Source: Margaritifera margaritifera (lineage: Eukaryota > Mollusca > Bivalvia > Unionida > Margaritiferidae). From it: a stretch of 64,000 nt of DNA. Both the position numbers and the translations under genes were made by a program. Below the pieces are notes generated by a model that saw only the letters and a list, made by a program, of their open reading frames with translations, was not told where the DNA came from and searched no databases. Location of the stretch: NCBI GenBank assembly GCA_029931535.1, contig JAQPZY010001579.1, forward strand, positions 1,106,501-1,170,500, read 5' to 3'. This document shows, piece after piece, positions 19,051 to 33,498 of the stretch (positions within the stretch are counted from its first letter, which is position 1; each line of letters starts with the position of its first letter).

Positions 19051-20517
19051 ACCTCCACCAAGCTTATAGTTGTCTCCAGTAGCCCTTGCGAACATTAATT
19101 ATCATGCAGAAATATAAATTCAGGCTAAAGTGATTTTGATAACAAAATGTTGAACCCTGTGACTGGACACAAAACAATAAAAGGAACATTATTTTATATG
19201 AAATGAAAGTTGAGGTACCTTAATGAAGTGATACAAAGCAGAAATTAATGCTTTTCTTTTCATTTTTTAATCTTTGTTCTTCAAATCTGCTTCAGATGCT
19301 ATTAATATTGTCTACCCCTAGAAGTCACATTTTACTAGGTGAAAGTCATGGGCTTGAGTAACCTTGGACCAACAGCCAGTATAACCTCTATTAGAAGCAT
19401 AGTTCATGTATCAGTAATTACCTTGATTAGTCACTACATCTAAAGCCTGGCATGAAATGCACACAGTCCACTCATCCAATTAATATATTCATTCACATGT
19501 AAAATACACAGTTAACCCACCAATGATAACCTATCACAATAGACAATGTAGTCATTAACATGGAAAGCTTACCATTGAATAATTTTATTTATTCCTGCTT
19601 CCAACTACACTGGTCATAAAGGGCAAGGAGCTGTAGCATGGAAAAAATATGTGGTTATGATTTAAACACAAATACTTAACATATGTTAGTAAAGCAAAAA
19701 TGTAGGTCACAGTAATCTTCATTGGGTGTAAGGATGTAGTACTAACAGAGATGCATCCAATTATCAAGTTTCATGACTGACATAAACAGCGCACAATGTC
19801 CTTTAAACACACTATTTCAACAAAGTCAATAAAGTGTGAAATATAAATCACAGTGACCTCTTTTTGCAATAAGGGTGTAGTACTCATCAGAATGTACCCC
19901 CTCACTAAGTTTCATAATATTACATACGATAGTATTTATATAGTATGCTAAAATCTCAAATAGGGATCATAATGACCGATGTAGCAGTCAGGGAGTAGTA
20001 TGTACATAGCATGCAAAAACTATATGGTAATGAGCTAAATACAAAAACGTAATCTATGCCAGTGAAATGTGGGTCACAGTGACCTTTTTTGTACAGGTGT
20101 GGTACTAATAGAAATGTATACAATAATCTACCTCATTGATTCTAATCTGAACAGTTGGAAGACAAACTTTAAGCAAAGTCAGTGATGTGTGAAATATGGA
20201 TCACAGTGACCTACTCTTGTGATGAGGATGTAATACTCATTAGGATGCATCCCCTCTCAAAGTTTAATGATTCAATATAAATGGTCATGAGCTAAATGCA
20301 AAATCTTAACCTAAGTCAGTAGACTGTTAAATGTAGATCACAGTGGCCTTTTGTTGAAGGGGTGTAGTAATAATAAAGATGCATAGTCATCCAGTTTGAT
20401 CATTCTAACATGAACAGTGCTTGAGAAATAAACTTAAAACACAAACTAAACCGAAGTCAGTGACCTACTTTGGTAATGAAGGTGTAATACTCATTAAGCT
20501 GCATCCCCATCACCAAG

Positions 20518-20606
20518 TTTCATGATTCTAGGTATAACAGTTCATGATTCTAGGTATAACAGTTCATGATTCTAGGTATAACAGTTCATGATTCTAGGTA
20601 TAACAG
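20518..20606. repeat. 22-bp minisatellite, 4 copies
   Basis: Four exact tandem copies containing catgattctaggtataacag. It probably formed from the end of the surrounding unit. Confidence 0.95.
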
Positions 20607-20814
20607 TATGCATACATGGTGGAAACAAGAGTATTGTGAATGGCCAACCCTGTATTTAATAGTCCTCGATGTGTGCACTAGCAAGGTATGGGGAATGGTT
20701 GACTCTAGAGATCATTGACCAACAGATCTCAATGGCCTGGACCTTTGGTTAAGGTATCCAGTCTTTAATAAAACTTTGCAGAAACCATTATTTTCTTATT
20801 AGACATACCTATTC

Positions 20815-21720
20815 TGTGACCTCTGACCTCTAGACCCATGAATCTATAGGTTTGTTTACTACCATAAGTGCAAACCATTCACAAAGTTTGGTCAAGAAAG
20901 TTACTCCAGAACAAAAGTTATTCTGCAAATTCTGTATTTCGTTGAGACACAATGATACAGACCTTTGACCTTTGGACCACAAATTCAATAGGCCTCTTCA
21001 ATAGCTTAAGTGCAAGCCATCCACAAACTTTGGTCAAGGTATGTGGTCTACAACTAAAGTTATTATGCAAAGAAAAAAAAACTTTCATTCAGTGACCTTG
21101 ACCTTGACCACAAAATCGATAGGCTTCTTTCTTACCAATGATGCAAGTCATCCACAAACTCTGGCGAAGGCACATGGTCACGAAGTGAATTTTTGTGTGT
21201 GCATAAACCACTTTTCTTCAGTAAGTGACCTTAACCTTGTAACTTTTCATCCCAAAATAAATATGCTTCTTCCTTACCCTAAGTGCAAGCCATCCACAAA
21301 CTCTGATCCAGATAAGTGATGCAGAACTAATGTTACTGTGTGAGAACAATTTTTTTTTAGTCAGTAACCTTCACCTTTGACTCCAAAATTGATAGCTTTC
21401 TTCCTTAACCAAGTGCAAGCCATCCAAAAAGTTTGGTAACTGTAGATGATGAAGAAGTGAAGTTACTGTGCAGAAACCATTTTTCTTCGTTCAGTAAGTG
21501 ACCTTGACCTTTGACCCCAAAATCATTAGGCTTCTTCCTTACTGCATGTACAAGCCATCCACAAAGTTTGGTCCAAGTCTGCGACATAGAACATGTTATT
21601 GTGCCAAAACCATTTTTCTTCTTTCAGTCATATTGACCTCAAGCAAAATCAATAGGCTTCTTCCTTGCCTCATGTGATAGCCATCAACAAAGTTTGGTAA
21701 CTAACGCCAGAGGAGAACTC
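20815..21720. repeat. divergent tandem field with 'tgaccttgacctttgacc' units
   Basis: About seven units of roughly 110-130 bp with ccttgacctttgacccc, aaaatcaataggcttcttcc, gtgcaagccatccacaaa and tttggtcaag blocks. Arrays with this motif are common in mollusc genomes, which supports the taxonomic guess. Confidence 0.75.
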
Positions 21721-22339
21721 GAATTATGTTGTGGAAATGAAATTGGTAGCAGGTTGACAGATGGAGAGGCATAACATAATATGTTCCACCTTATGGCATG
21801 CGTATAAAACCTATTTGGTCATGAATGAAATACAACAACTTAACCTAAGCCAGTAAAATCTGAAATGCATTAACATTCTTTTGTTGTAAGGGTGCAGATG
21901 CATACAATCATATACTTTTATGATTACAGCATGAACTGAGCTCGAGAAATAAACCTCAAACATAAACTTTAACAAAAGTCAGTTAAGCATAAAATTATGG
22001 GTCACAGTGACCTACTTTTGTGATGACTCATCAAGATGTGTCCCCTAACCAAGTTTTATGATTCCATGTATAACAGTATGTATTCAGGTGACACCCACCC
22101 CACCCCCGAGTTAAATGCAAAGAATGTACAAATAATGTACGTCTGCATAGAGTTAGCCCCCTTGACCTATGCTACAAAACCCCCTCCAAACTGTTGCATG
22201 GGACTTACGAAGAAAGAATGTTTGCACTGCAGTGAGACTGTACATATGTATATGCTTTTATATATGTGCGGATGCTGACACTGACTGACAGACACCGATG
22301 ACAGAGGCAGTAAAATACTCTCCTCTATTTTGTAGGTGT

Positions 22340-24770
22340 TGGTTAAAAACAAGAACCTTTATGCAAGGATGCTTTTTGCCAAATTTGGTAAAACTTTGTT
22401 CAGTGTCTTTTTTAAAAAAAGTTGCTTCAACATTTTTATATTTTTAGTATTGGCAGCAATATCTGATGGTGGATGGGCATCATTTGTACAAAACTGAAAA
22501 GCCTTCATGCTAGAAAGCTTTCTGTAAAATTTGATCAAATTCTGTTCAGCAATTTTTGGGAAGACATTTTTTGAAGGTTTTTCTATATTTAGTAACAGTG
22601 GCCATATTTAATAATGGATCAGCACCATTTGTACAAAATCAATAGGATGCATTTTATGAAATTTGGTAAAATTCTGTTTGATAGTTTTTGAGAATCCATT
22701 TAAAAGTTTTTATATTTTTTGTAATGGCAGCCGTATTTGATGGTAGATTCGAATCATTTGTAAAAACTTAAAGATTCTTCATGCCAGGATGCTCTCTGCC
22801 AAGTTTTGTCGAAACTGGTCCAGTCATTTTTGAAATGGCATCAAAATAGCACTTGTTGATCCACAAAAGACAATGCATGTCAGACTCATGCCCATACCAT
22901 AAGCTCTCTTCACGTTATGGCCAGGTGAGCTAAGAAAACGAGGAAACAACAGTTTGTGTACACTCCAAGTATCCAACAGTTTCTTTTCTAGGTCTTCTGA
23001 TTTTCATTGGAAAAAAAGAATCACTAGACATGTGCATGTTTTAAAACTTTATTTTCTCATCTCTCAATCCCAGTGAATTTTTCTTACCAGAAGAAAATTT
23101 GTATCTGAAAATAATTTGTTTGCAGTTTTAAAAAAAGGGCCTCAAGTGAGCCTGATAATGCTCATCTAATGACATCTGTTTAATAGACAAATGAAAGAGC
23201 AGTTAGCCAAGAAATCTGGGTCAATAGGATGCAGTTAAAATTTCTTCCAATGCTGTTGATTGCATGTTATGAAAACAACTGTTTCAAGGTTTCTCTAGTT
23301 TTTCTATCATCCATATCTGATGGCAGATCACCATCATTTGTTCAATACTGAAAAGCCCCATAGCCAAGATGCTTTGTGTCAAAGTTTGTAAAATTTTGTT
23401 CAGCATTTTTTTAGACAAGGCTGTGTACATGTTTTTTTTAACTTTAGTGATGGATTGGCATCATTTGTACCAATCTGATAGCCCTCAATGCCAAGACACA
23501 CACTCTCTCTCTCAAATTTGGTCAAATTCAGTTGAGGGATGTTTGAGAAGTCATTTAAATGTTGCTGTATTTTTAGTAATGGTGACCATTTCTGATGACA
23601 TATCAGCATAATTTGTACAAATTTGAAAGGTCTTCATGCCAGGATGCTTTCTACCAAGATTGGTCAAATTCTGTGCAGCAGTTCTGGAGAAGTCATTTAA
23701 AGGTTTTTCTTTTTTTAGTAACAACAACCATATTTGCTGGTGGATCAGCATCATTTGTACACACTTGAAAAGTCTTCCTGCCAGATTGCTTTCAGTCAAG
23801 TATGGTCAAATTCTATTCATGATTTTCAAGAAGTTTTTGAGATCAGCATTAGTTGTATAAATTTAAAAGTCCTCTATGCCAGGATGCCTTTTGTCAAATT
23901 TTGTCAAATTCTGTTGAGTGGTTTTTTAGAAGAAATAATGGCCATATTTACTGGTGGATCGGCATCTTTTGTACAAAATATGAAAAGTCTTCATGCCAAG
24001 ATGCTTTTGTCAAGTTTGGTCAAATTCTATTCAACAGTTTTGGAGAAGAAGTCATGTTTGAAGGTTTTTTCATTTTTTTTATCAATGGTGGCCATATTTG
24101 ATGGCGGATCAGCACCATTTCTAAAAATTTGAAAGGTCTTCATGCCAGAATGCTTTCTGCCAAATATGGTCAAATTCTGTTCAAAGGTTTTGGAGAAGTT
24201 ATGTTAAGTTTTTTTTCAATATTTAGTAATGGTGGCAATATTTAATGGTGGATCAGCATCAGTTGTATAAATCTGAAAGCACTCTATGCCAGAATGCTTT
24301 CTGTCAAATTTGGTCGCATTCTGTTGAGCAGTTTTTGCAAAGAAGTCATTTAAAGGTGTTCTGTTTGGAGTAATGGTGGCCATAACAGATGGTGGATCAG
24401 CATAATTTGTTTCAAAGTTTGTCTGTGTTTAGCAAGAGTGGCTTTTCTATTTTTAGTAACAGTGTCCATACTCGAAGAAGAATTGGCATCATTTGTGCAA
24501 ACGTGTAAGCTCTTCCTGCCAGAATGCTTTTTCTCAAATATTTTCAAATTCTGTTAAATGATTTTTTGAGAAGTCATTTAAAGGCTTTTTATTATCTTTT
24601 GTAACAGTGGCCATAATTGACATCTGATCAGCATTGTTTGTATAAATTTGAAAGTCCTTCATGCCAGGATGCTTTTAGTCAAATTCAGTCAAAATTGGTC
24701 CAGTATTTTTAAAAAGAAGTTAAAAAAAGCAATTGTTGATCTACACAGACCATACCATATGCTCACTTTA
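22340..24770. repeat. divergent tandem field, 'tggccatatt' type A, large
   Basis: About 16 worn units of 130-160 bp. Typical blocks are gtaatggtggccatattt, gatggcggatcagcatcatt, tgtacaaa..tgaaaggtctt, catgccaggatgctttctg, tcaaatttggtcaaattctg and gagaagtcatttaaaggttt. Several short open frames on both strands are by-products of the periodicity. Confidence 0.8.
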
Positions 24771-24779
24771 CTTTTGGCC

Positions 24780-25415
<636 letters not shown>

Positions 25416-25868
25416 CAATTCAATAAAACTGACATTACTCAGACAAAGAAGGTCAACAGGAATGGAATCGCCCACATTTTCAAATAGTCTATATTGAAGA
25501 TTATCATAAAATTTAGCATAAAATTCATATTTTTTTCCATAGTTTTGGTGTAGCATAAAATTACTATTACTTTTGTCGTATTATAATTTTTTTCCCTTTT
25601 ATTTCTTTCTATAAAAGAACTGGGCAAGTAATATAGAATTCAAGTTGCCCTGCAAGTTTGATTTGCTTGTCAGATAAAGAATTATTTTAGTCTGAGGCAA
25701 AGCAGCATCTCCTCCTGACAGAACATCCCCATAAAATGTGTACATTTACCCAAAGAGGTTGAAGGGCTATAATATTTACACAACAAGGAACCCCCATTGT
25801 TGAGCATGCCCTTTATTTTCTACCTAGAAAGTATAAATCTTTAACATTGAGCTTGATATAAAAAACTT

Positions 25869-26270
25869 TAATACTGACCTTATTCTAGAGTGAGGATGAA
25901 TGAATGTACAGACATGCACATGGACACCAAAGTGATCACTGTGTGGAATACTGACCTTATTCTAGAGTGTGGATGGATGAATGTACAGACATGCACATGA
26001 ACACCAAAGTGATCACTGTGTGGAATACTGACCTTATTCAAGAGTGTGGATGGATGAATGTACAGACATGAACATGAACACCAAAGTGATCACTGTGTGG
26101 AATACTGACCTTATTCTAGAGTGTGGATGGATGAATTTACAGACATGCACATGAACACCAAATGATCACTGTGTAGAATACCAAGCTTAATCTAAAAAAA
26201 ATCTAACACTGACCTTAATCAATGGTGTGGACCGATGGACACAAAAGTGATTGCTATGTAGAGCTTCTGT
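25869..26270. repeat. 76-77-bp minisatellite, 4 good copies plus decayed ones
   Basis: The unit contains gaatactgaccttattctag, gtgtggatggatgaatgtac, agacatgcacatgaacacca and aagtgatcactgtgtg. Single diverged copies occur at about 31385-31470 and 55620-55750, so the unit is dispersed as well as tandem. Confidence 0.9.
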
Positions 26271-26274
26271 CATG

Positions 26275-27270
26275 TCAGGCTCGACAAAAACCATGAATAG
26301 ATGTATGGAAATAGAGACTAACAAATACAAGAGAGGTTTACAAAATGGCTTCTGCATCTAGATGCAGGCCCTAATAAGGAATATTACAGTACAAACATTA
26401 CAATCAAATTTGAAAAACAAGTGTACAATGAGACCAGTTTTAGTGTAGCAATATATAAAAAGGACACATACTAATAAAGGACACCTACTAATAAAAGACA
26501 CCTGTTAATAGAGGACAACATTTATAAACCCCTTTTCTTAATTTCACTTTCACATTAGACCTTTACATAAAGAACATGTTCATAAAGGAAGACCATATGA
26601 GCCTATTTTTTTACACTGAAATATCCTGGTGCTATATACAATACCTACGTAAGAATCCTTGACATTTTATCCCATTCACATTAAATTGGTCTAAAATATT
26701 TCAATAGATATGGCTCTGGCTTCAAATTATGTATCCATGTTAACATCATAACCTTTGTTTTTTTTTCATTTGTCAAAACAGTACAAGTTCATACTGATGT
26801 TGGTCAACATGACTATTTGCACTTCACATACTATAAGAAGAGAGTATTTTCAGAGACAATTTATATTTTTATGAATTTAAATATCAATATAGTTGAAATT
26901 TTAACTTAACCAGCTATAATAAAAGTCCAAAGGAAAGGCATTACTCTCATATTTATAGTGTTTAACTCTGGACTGCACATATGTCTAATTTTGTTACAAA
27001 AGAAAAGCACAATTAAGCTTATTTTCAATGTCTACTTATTTATCTGTATGCACAGATAATTCGGGTTTTTTGAAAGCTATTAGTCTATTTCAACATGCTA
27101 CCAAAACATTTTGTTGACTAATACACTTCTATAAAGTGATGCTAATTAGTATAAAATACTTGTATAAAATATTAGTATAAAATACACTAAACAGCTGCTT
27201 CTTAAAGTTCTATCCTTGCAATCTTGTTTTTTTCCCAAGGTTGTACATGTAAATATTTTTACACTTGACT
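26275..27270. other. no gene recognised
   Basis: AT-rich. It contains a short run of about 20-bp units (taataaaggacacctac) near 26465-26515 and nothing else supported. Confidence 0.4.
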
Positions 27271-27274
27271 CAAG

Positions 27275-27365
27275 ACTCAACTAAAAATTCTGACATCTCA
27301 CATCTGATTGGTTGGTGCACGGTTTGACAGTAGCCAATCAGACATCAGAATTGTTGTTGAGTCTG
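27275..27365. mobile_element. hairpin MITE-like inverted repeat
   Basis: gactcaac...attctgacatc...ctgattggttg is mirrored by gccaatcag.acatcagaatt...gttgagtc around a loop at about 27315-27332. No transposase was found. Confidence 0.65.
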
Positions 27366-27590
27366 AATTTACAATGTTTTCATTATCTTGGAACCTGGGA
27401 TACAAGATGTACATACTTTTATTATTTAATGATTCCCATTAGAGATGCTTTTTCATTGGCTGACACACCATCATATGAATTGTGTTAATTCATGATCAAG
27501 TATTTTTATAGCATCATGCAGTTCAAATGGTATTTTCACTAAACTGAAACAAGTTGAATTTCAAAATTTTATATTAATCATGTAATAAAA

Positions 27591-27784
27591 CAATTATAGA
27601 CCTTTCTTGAGGTGAATATAAAGTTTTATGAAACAGTCAACCTATCATATTAATCTTCACTTCATGTCAGTAAATATCACAGTTATTGGCTCATAAAATG
27701 TCCTATTCACCTCAACTAAGGTCAATATGATAGGTTTACTGGCTCATAAAACTTTACATTCACCTCAACAAAGGTCAATAATTG
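27591..27784. mobile_element. MITE with CAATTATAGACC TIRs, copy 1
   Basis: The left end caattatagacctttcttga is matched by inverted ggtcaataattg at the right. Subterminal ggtgaatataaagttttatg and cataaaactttacattcacc also pair. A shorter relative lies at 56399-56531. Confidence 0.75.
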
Positions 27785-29735
27785 TATAATATCCATCATA
27801 AATGTATAGCTTTCAACCTAAAAATCTTTAAAAATCTAAAACATCTATACATATTTCATGCCCATGTTCCAAGTAAATACTATAAAAGTGCTTCATGTCT
27901 GTGGTGCCAAATGTTGACAGTTTTCTTCAACTGACACATTGATAGACTTTATTTATGGTGCTACCCTTGGGTCAGTGGTTCTTCCTGGGATCTTCCTCTA
28001 CCAAATATACTGGTCTATCATGTGCTAAAAATGGCATTAAGCCCTCCAAATCACAAATCTGATGCTACTCAGGCAGAGAGTTTACTGACCTCAACATACA
28101 CGCATAAAGAGAATCTTACATAAGTTCTCATTTCCAATTAAATTTATGAAAAAAGTCAAATAATTTATATCTTTTCCAAGCCTTGGTGAAACTTGGTGTT
28201 TGAAAGATTGAATTTTTTTTACTTGTTTTATAAATTTCATTGGAAATTAGCACAAATGTAAAATTATAATTAATCACATGACAAAAATTACTAATTTTAT
28301 TGGACAAAACTGCAGAATAGATTAGCATGGTTCATAAAGCCCTGGAGAATAGTTTTTCAAGATATTTCAAAGTTTTCAAGGAGTATTTTTTCTTATGTAA
28401 ACTAAACTAGTCATCTGTTTGGAAATGACATAAGTGTGTCACTACAGCAAAGGGACATTACTCCAGCTGGTCATTTCATCCACCCAATTTTATTTAATTT
28501 ATTTATTATTTTTCAAAAAATACATACATTTAAAAAATCTGAATTTAAAAGTGACATATTTTGATTAATTTTTAACGTTTTGTATTCTCTCAGATAAATT
28601 CAAGGAGTTTTTCAACAAATTCAATAACTTTTCAAGGATAAAAACCAACTGTTTGGAAATTCAAGGAGTTTTCATGGAACCCCCCAACTAAAGGGATGGT
28701 TCAAGCTTGTATGAACTATGTGTATTGACATGGCTTTGAAATACATTTGCAATCCTCCATCACATCATCTTTACCTTCCATGATGTCAAATGTGATGCCA
28801 TGGGGTCTTATTATATGTGTTAAATATAGAAAAAATATTATATTGCCATATTAACCAAAATAATGCTGTAGTCATGTAATAAATGTCAATATACTATTGG
28901 CAGTGTTCAATTTTGCTGCTATTTGCATTTTCTGCCAATAAACTCAAAACTTTGGCAATTACAGGACTCTAAAGAGTATATCTACTAAACAATATCAATA
29001 ATACAGTATATTACAGGTATGTTCCTGTTAAATACAAAGTTTATGGTAGTTAAATACGACACTTTGTTTGTTGCATTTCCCACAAAAGAGGTACAACAGA
29101 TTATGTCTTTCAAACAAAAAATATGCCGTATAATGTGAGAATTCAATTCAGTGGATCTGACACATGCAGAAATCAATTACAATGAAAAACTTCAAGAAAC
29201 AATGGCACATTTACCAATATCCCATTAAAATTGGTAAACTGGTTTTTTCTAAGACATTTTCATGACATCTAGATGACAAAAGTAAATTAGTGTCCATTTA
29301 CCATGTGACACCTTTACTATATATTAATTAACATAACTGAATACCTTTGAGTTAAAAATGAAAATTGTTTGTTTAATATAAACACAAAAGTGCATTAAGG
29401 TTGAATGGGTGGAAAATCTTTCAAAAGCTAGGATCATAACTACATATGTCTGGTGGGCAATGAATATTCAACATATTAATGAATATTCAACACTGACAAT
29501 GAATATTTAACAATCATTTCAAAATATCAGTAAGATAAATCATTCAACTAGTTTTATGTAACACATACAACTTGATTCAAACTGTAATTATCTGAATATA
29601 TCTTGTATTTACGTTTATTTATATACAAGACAAGTAAATTAACACTCTGAAAAATTTGCTAATAATAATAATAATAGCAGTAATAAAAATCATTTGCTGC
29701 CAAAACATATAGGTAATAAACAGTTTTGCATGCAT
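27785..29735. other. no gene recognised
   Basis: AT-rich. At 28350-28680 the motif ttcaaggagt recurs several times among degenerate sequence, probably an old repeat. The motif aatgaatattcaac occurs three times near 29458-29515. Confidence 0.4.
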
Positions 29736-29738
29736 AAT

Positions 29739-30595
29739 ACAGTGCTCCCTACAGTATAAGACATCGCTGTTCAAGGTTTTTTGTAAAAGTGACTAGTGTT
29801 ATAAATGAAAAAACCTTATACTGAGGGACAATGATGTGCCATAATAGTGCATAAAACCACAGAAGGTATTTAATGATTTGAAATCACAGAATAATTGGTT
29901 CTCATTACCAATGAACTAAAACTAAGTAAATACAAGTAGCAATGATAGAAGAAAATTTGACCAATTTAATGGAACCCATGAATATACCCCCACTGTAAAA
30001 GAGGCAGCATCATACAGAGGGGCTTTATAGTGGGGAATCAATTTAATGGGATCCATGAATATACCCTCATTATAAAAGAACCAGCAGTATACTGAAAGGC
30101 TTTATAGGGAGGGACCAATTTAATGGAACCAATGAATATACCAACTTTATAACAGGGGCAACAGTGTGCTCATGGGCTTTATAGGGAGGGCCAATTTAAT
30201 AGGATTCTTTAATATACCCACATTATAGAAGGGGCAACAATATACTGAGTGGCTTTATAGGGAGGGACTACTATATCTTCAAATATTTTTTATAAAGTGG
30301 ACAAAATACAGAAACTGATTATTTAAGCCATATACAGCTGAAAACCAAATTTTCTTACTAGCATCAAGATTAAAAAGAGGCAGCATTATACTGATGGGAT
30401 TTATAGCGAGGGACCAATTTAATGGGATCCATGACCATACCCACATTATAAAAGGGGCAGCCGTATATTGATGGGTTTTATAGTGAGGGACTACTATACC
30501 TTCAAATACTTGCTATAAAGTGGACAAAATACAGAAGCTGATTAAAACCACATTCAGCTGAAGACCAAATTTTCTTATTAGTATGAAGATTTAAA
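29739..30595. mobile_element. CTCCCTCACTATAA-type TIR element with internal 80-bp tandem units
   Basis: The left end tacagtgctccctacagtat and the inverted tatagtgagggactactata near 30480-30500 form TIRs. Between them are about six imperfect units of roughly 80 bp with accaatttaatgggatccat, gaatatacccacattataaa and ggctttatagggaggga. The 3' part (about 120 bp with aaagtggacaaaatacagaa) is duplicated at 30270-30380 and 30490-30595. Confidence 0.65.
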
Positions 30596-30599
30596 AAAA

Positions 30600-31612
<1,013 letters not shown>

Positions 31613-32880
31613 TCAAGTTAACTAAGACCTAAATTTGAGGAAGTTTGAGGAAGAAGTTGCGAACAAAATTTGTGTACCAAAAGCTAACATTTAAAAGTTT
31701 ATTATTATTAAAGTAGACTTGCCCAAAACCATGCATAAGAAATTGTATTTTTAATATAAAATGAAGTATTTGTAAAAATTATAATTTAAAAATATGTTTA
31801 AAGTGAATTATGACAGAGTATTTTATTCTATACAAATGACTTCTCACTTTCAAAACACAACGAACAATATGTCACTGTAACCATTGAACTAACCACATTA
31901 TGAATTTACAAACTGAATAAGAATTTCTTAACTGCATTATGATATCTCATATTAAAATCATAAAGTGAACAACATGGTTATAATTGTTTTAGTTTTCTCG
32001 CCTTAGCATCCAGGGTCTTAGTATGGGAATATCTACGATGGCACTAGAAACTGTTGCAAAAATAGGTCCCATGAAAATCTCTGACATGTTGAATTATCTG
32101 GATTACCACCAAGGGGCAGCACTAGATCTATGGAATGTTCCATTCTAAATCATGCTCTCATTTAACTTTAGTATTCACACATCATTTACAAGCATTTTAA
32201 TTAATTGATTTCAACTTTCCTTAACTATTTTTCATTAATAATTCATTAATATTATGCTAAATTGATAGTTCTGTGCATTTCTATTTTCAAAACTGAGTCC
32301 CTTTTGTCATTAATCCTACCTTGAAAACACATTAATCTAGCAGCCAATGGTGGCTTTGCAATTTAATATGGCAGACAACAGGACAAACCTTATACCTTTC
32401 AACTGCAAATGTTTTTGTTTAAGCTAAAATGAACTGCCATCTAAAACAACCGACTACATTTGATGATTCTGAATATCGCTAGCACCAACATATGCATCAC
32501 ATGTTGAAAATAGGTTACCCTGTACTTTCTGGCCAAAAATTTGTCTAAATGTTTTTTTTTTCTTTCAAGCAGGTGTTTGATAAAGATTTAATAATTTGTT
32601 TGCAGTTACATAGTCTTTAAGACATGTATCATATCTCTTTGTATGAAATTAAATGGGGAGATTAGTCACTATGTTCTGAGAAGAAAAATAAGTGACTCTT
32701 GTAAACAAAAAATGGACAAGTTGTATATCATGCGAAAATTGAATGCATCCTTGGAAATCCTGATTTGAATTTTGTTTATGTGTTCACATATAAAAATATT
32801 TGTATTTTTATGCCAATTCCAGTGTTAACAAGAACCCTAATAATGTCTAAAACCTGCTACAGGTGCACCTAAGCTAAACC
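31613..32880. other. no gene recognised; may include SHMT 3' UTR at its right side
   Basis: AT-rich sequence. The SHMT 3' UTR must extend left from 33370, but no polyadenylation site could be assigned with confidence. Confidence 0.3.
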
Positions 32881-32881
32881 T

Positions 32882-33101
32882 TACCATATATACTTACGTA
32901 TTATTCGCATCCAAATGCAAACAACATAGACCCTGATCTGCCGTCGCATAAGGAGCCGGCAGATCAGGGTCTATGTTGTTTGTTCCACTGATTAGTTCTT
33001 ACAAACTGCATAAATCCAGATCTGCCAGTCATTATGCAATGGCAGATCTGGGTCTATGCGGTTTGCAGTTGGTATCGGCTTATATGCGAGTATTAACGGT
33101 A
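32882..33101. mobile_element. palindromic MITE, TACCRTATATAC TIR family, copy 2
   Basis: The ends are taccatatatacttacgta and inverted tatgcgagtattaacggta. Inside are two near-perfect palindromes in series: acatagaccctgatctgcc...ggcagatcagggtctatgt and ccagatctgcc...ggcagatctgggtctatg. Each can fold into its own hairpin. Confidence 0.85.
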
Positions 33102-33370
33102 CATACTATTTCTATAAAAATCAGAGTGCATTCCCAGTTCAAATATGGTGCACTAGAAGTGCACTTTGTTTAAGGTTTAGTTTTGGTGCAACTGTACTTA
33201 CTTATTAATTTACTTCAACGTATATTAGTATTAAATATTGTCTTTTATCCCTTTCTTGTCTTTTGCATATATGATCGTTATGATGGAAACAATAGTTGAG
33301 TTGGTGTGCACAATGAAGTTCAGGAGTTTTATCATACTGAGCCAGGACTAAATCTCAAGGCCTCACAGCA

Positions 33371-33498
33371 TTATCGTCCATCTAGCCCTGGCATCGGAAA
33401 CTTGGACGTGAATTTGTTCACTTCTTTCTTCAGACTGATGATCTTTGCCAATTCAGGTGAATCTTTCAGTAGATATGCCTTGAAGTCTTTTAGTGTTT
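33371..33498 (-). CDS. SHMT: SHMT terminal exon with stop
   Basis: The acceptor is gttttcag. It encodes [20 protein letters not shown] to [13 protein letters not shown] and then TAA (33373-33371). The ending resembles the FPMPGF(D) end of animal SHMT. Confidence 0.95.

Larger units (their letters stand above)
19640..22090. repeat. divergent tandem field with 'cacagtgacct' units
   Basis: Recurring blocks are aagtcagt.aa.tgtgaaatat, gatcacagtgacct, gtgtagtactcat and ccccctcaccaagtttcatg. Units near 200-250 bp occur at 19640-20560 and again at 21830-22090, on either side of a second unit type (20860-21720). Confidence 0.65.
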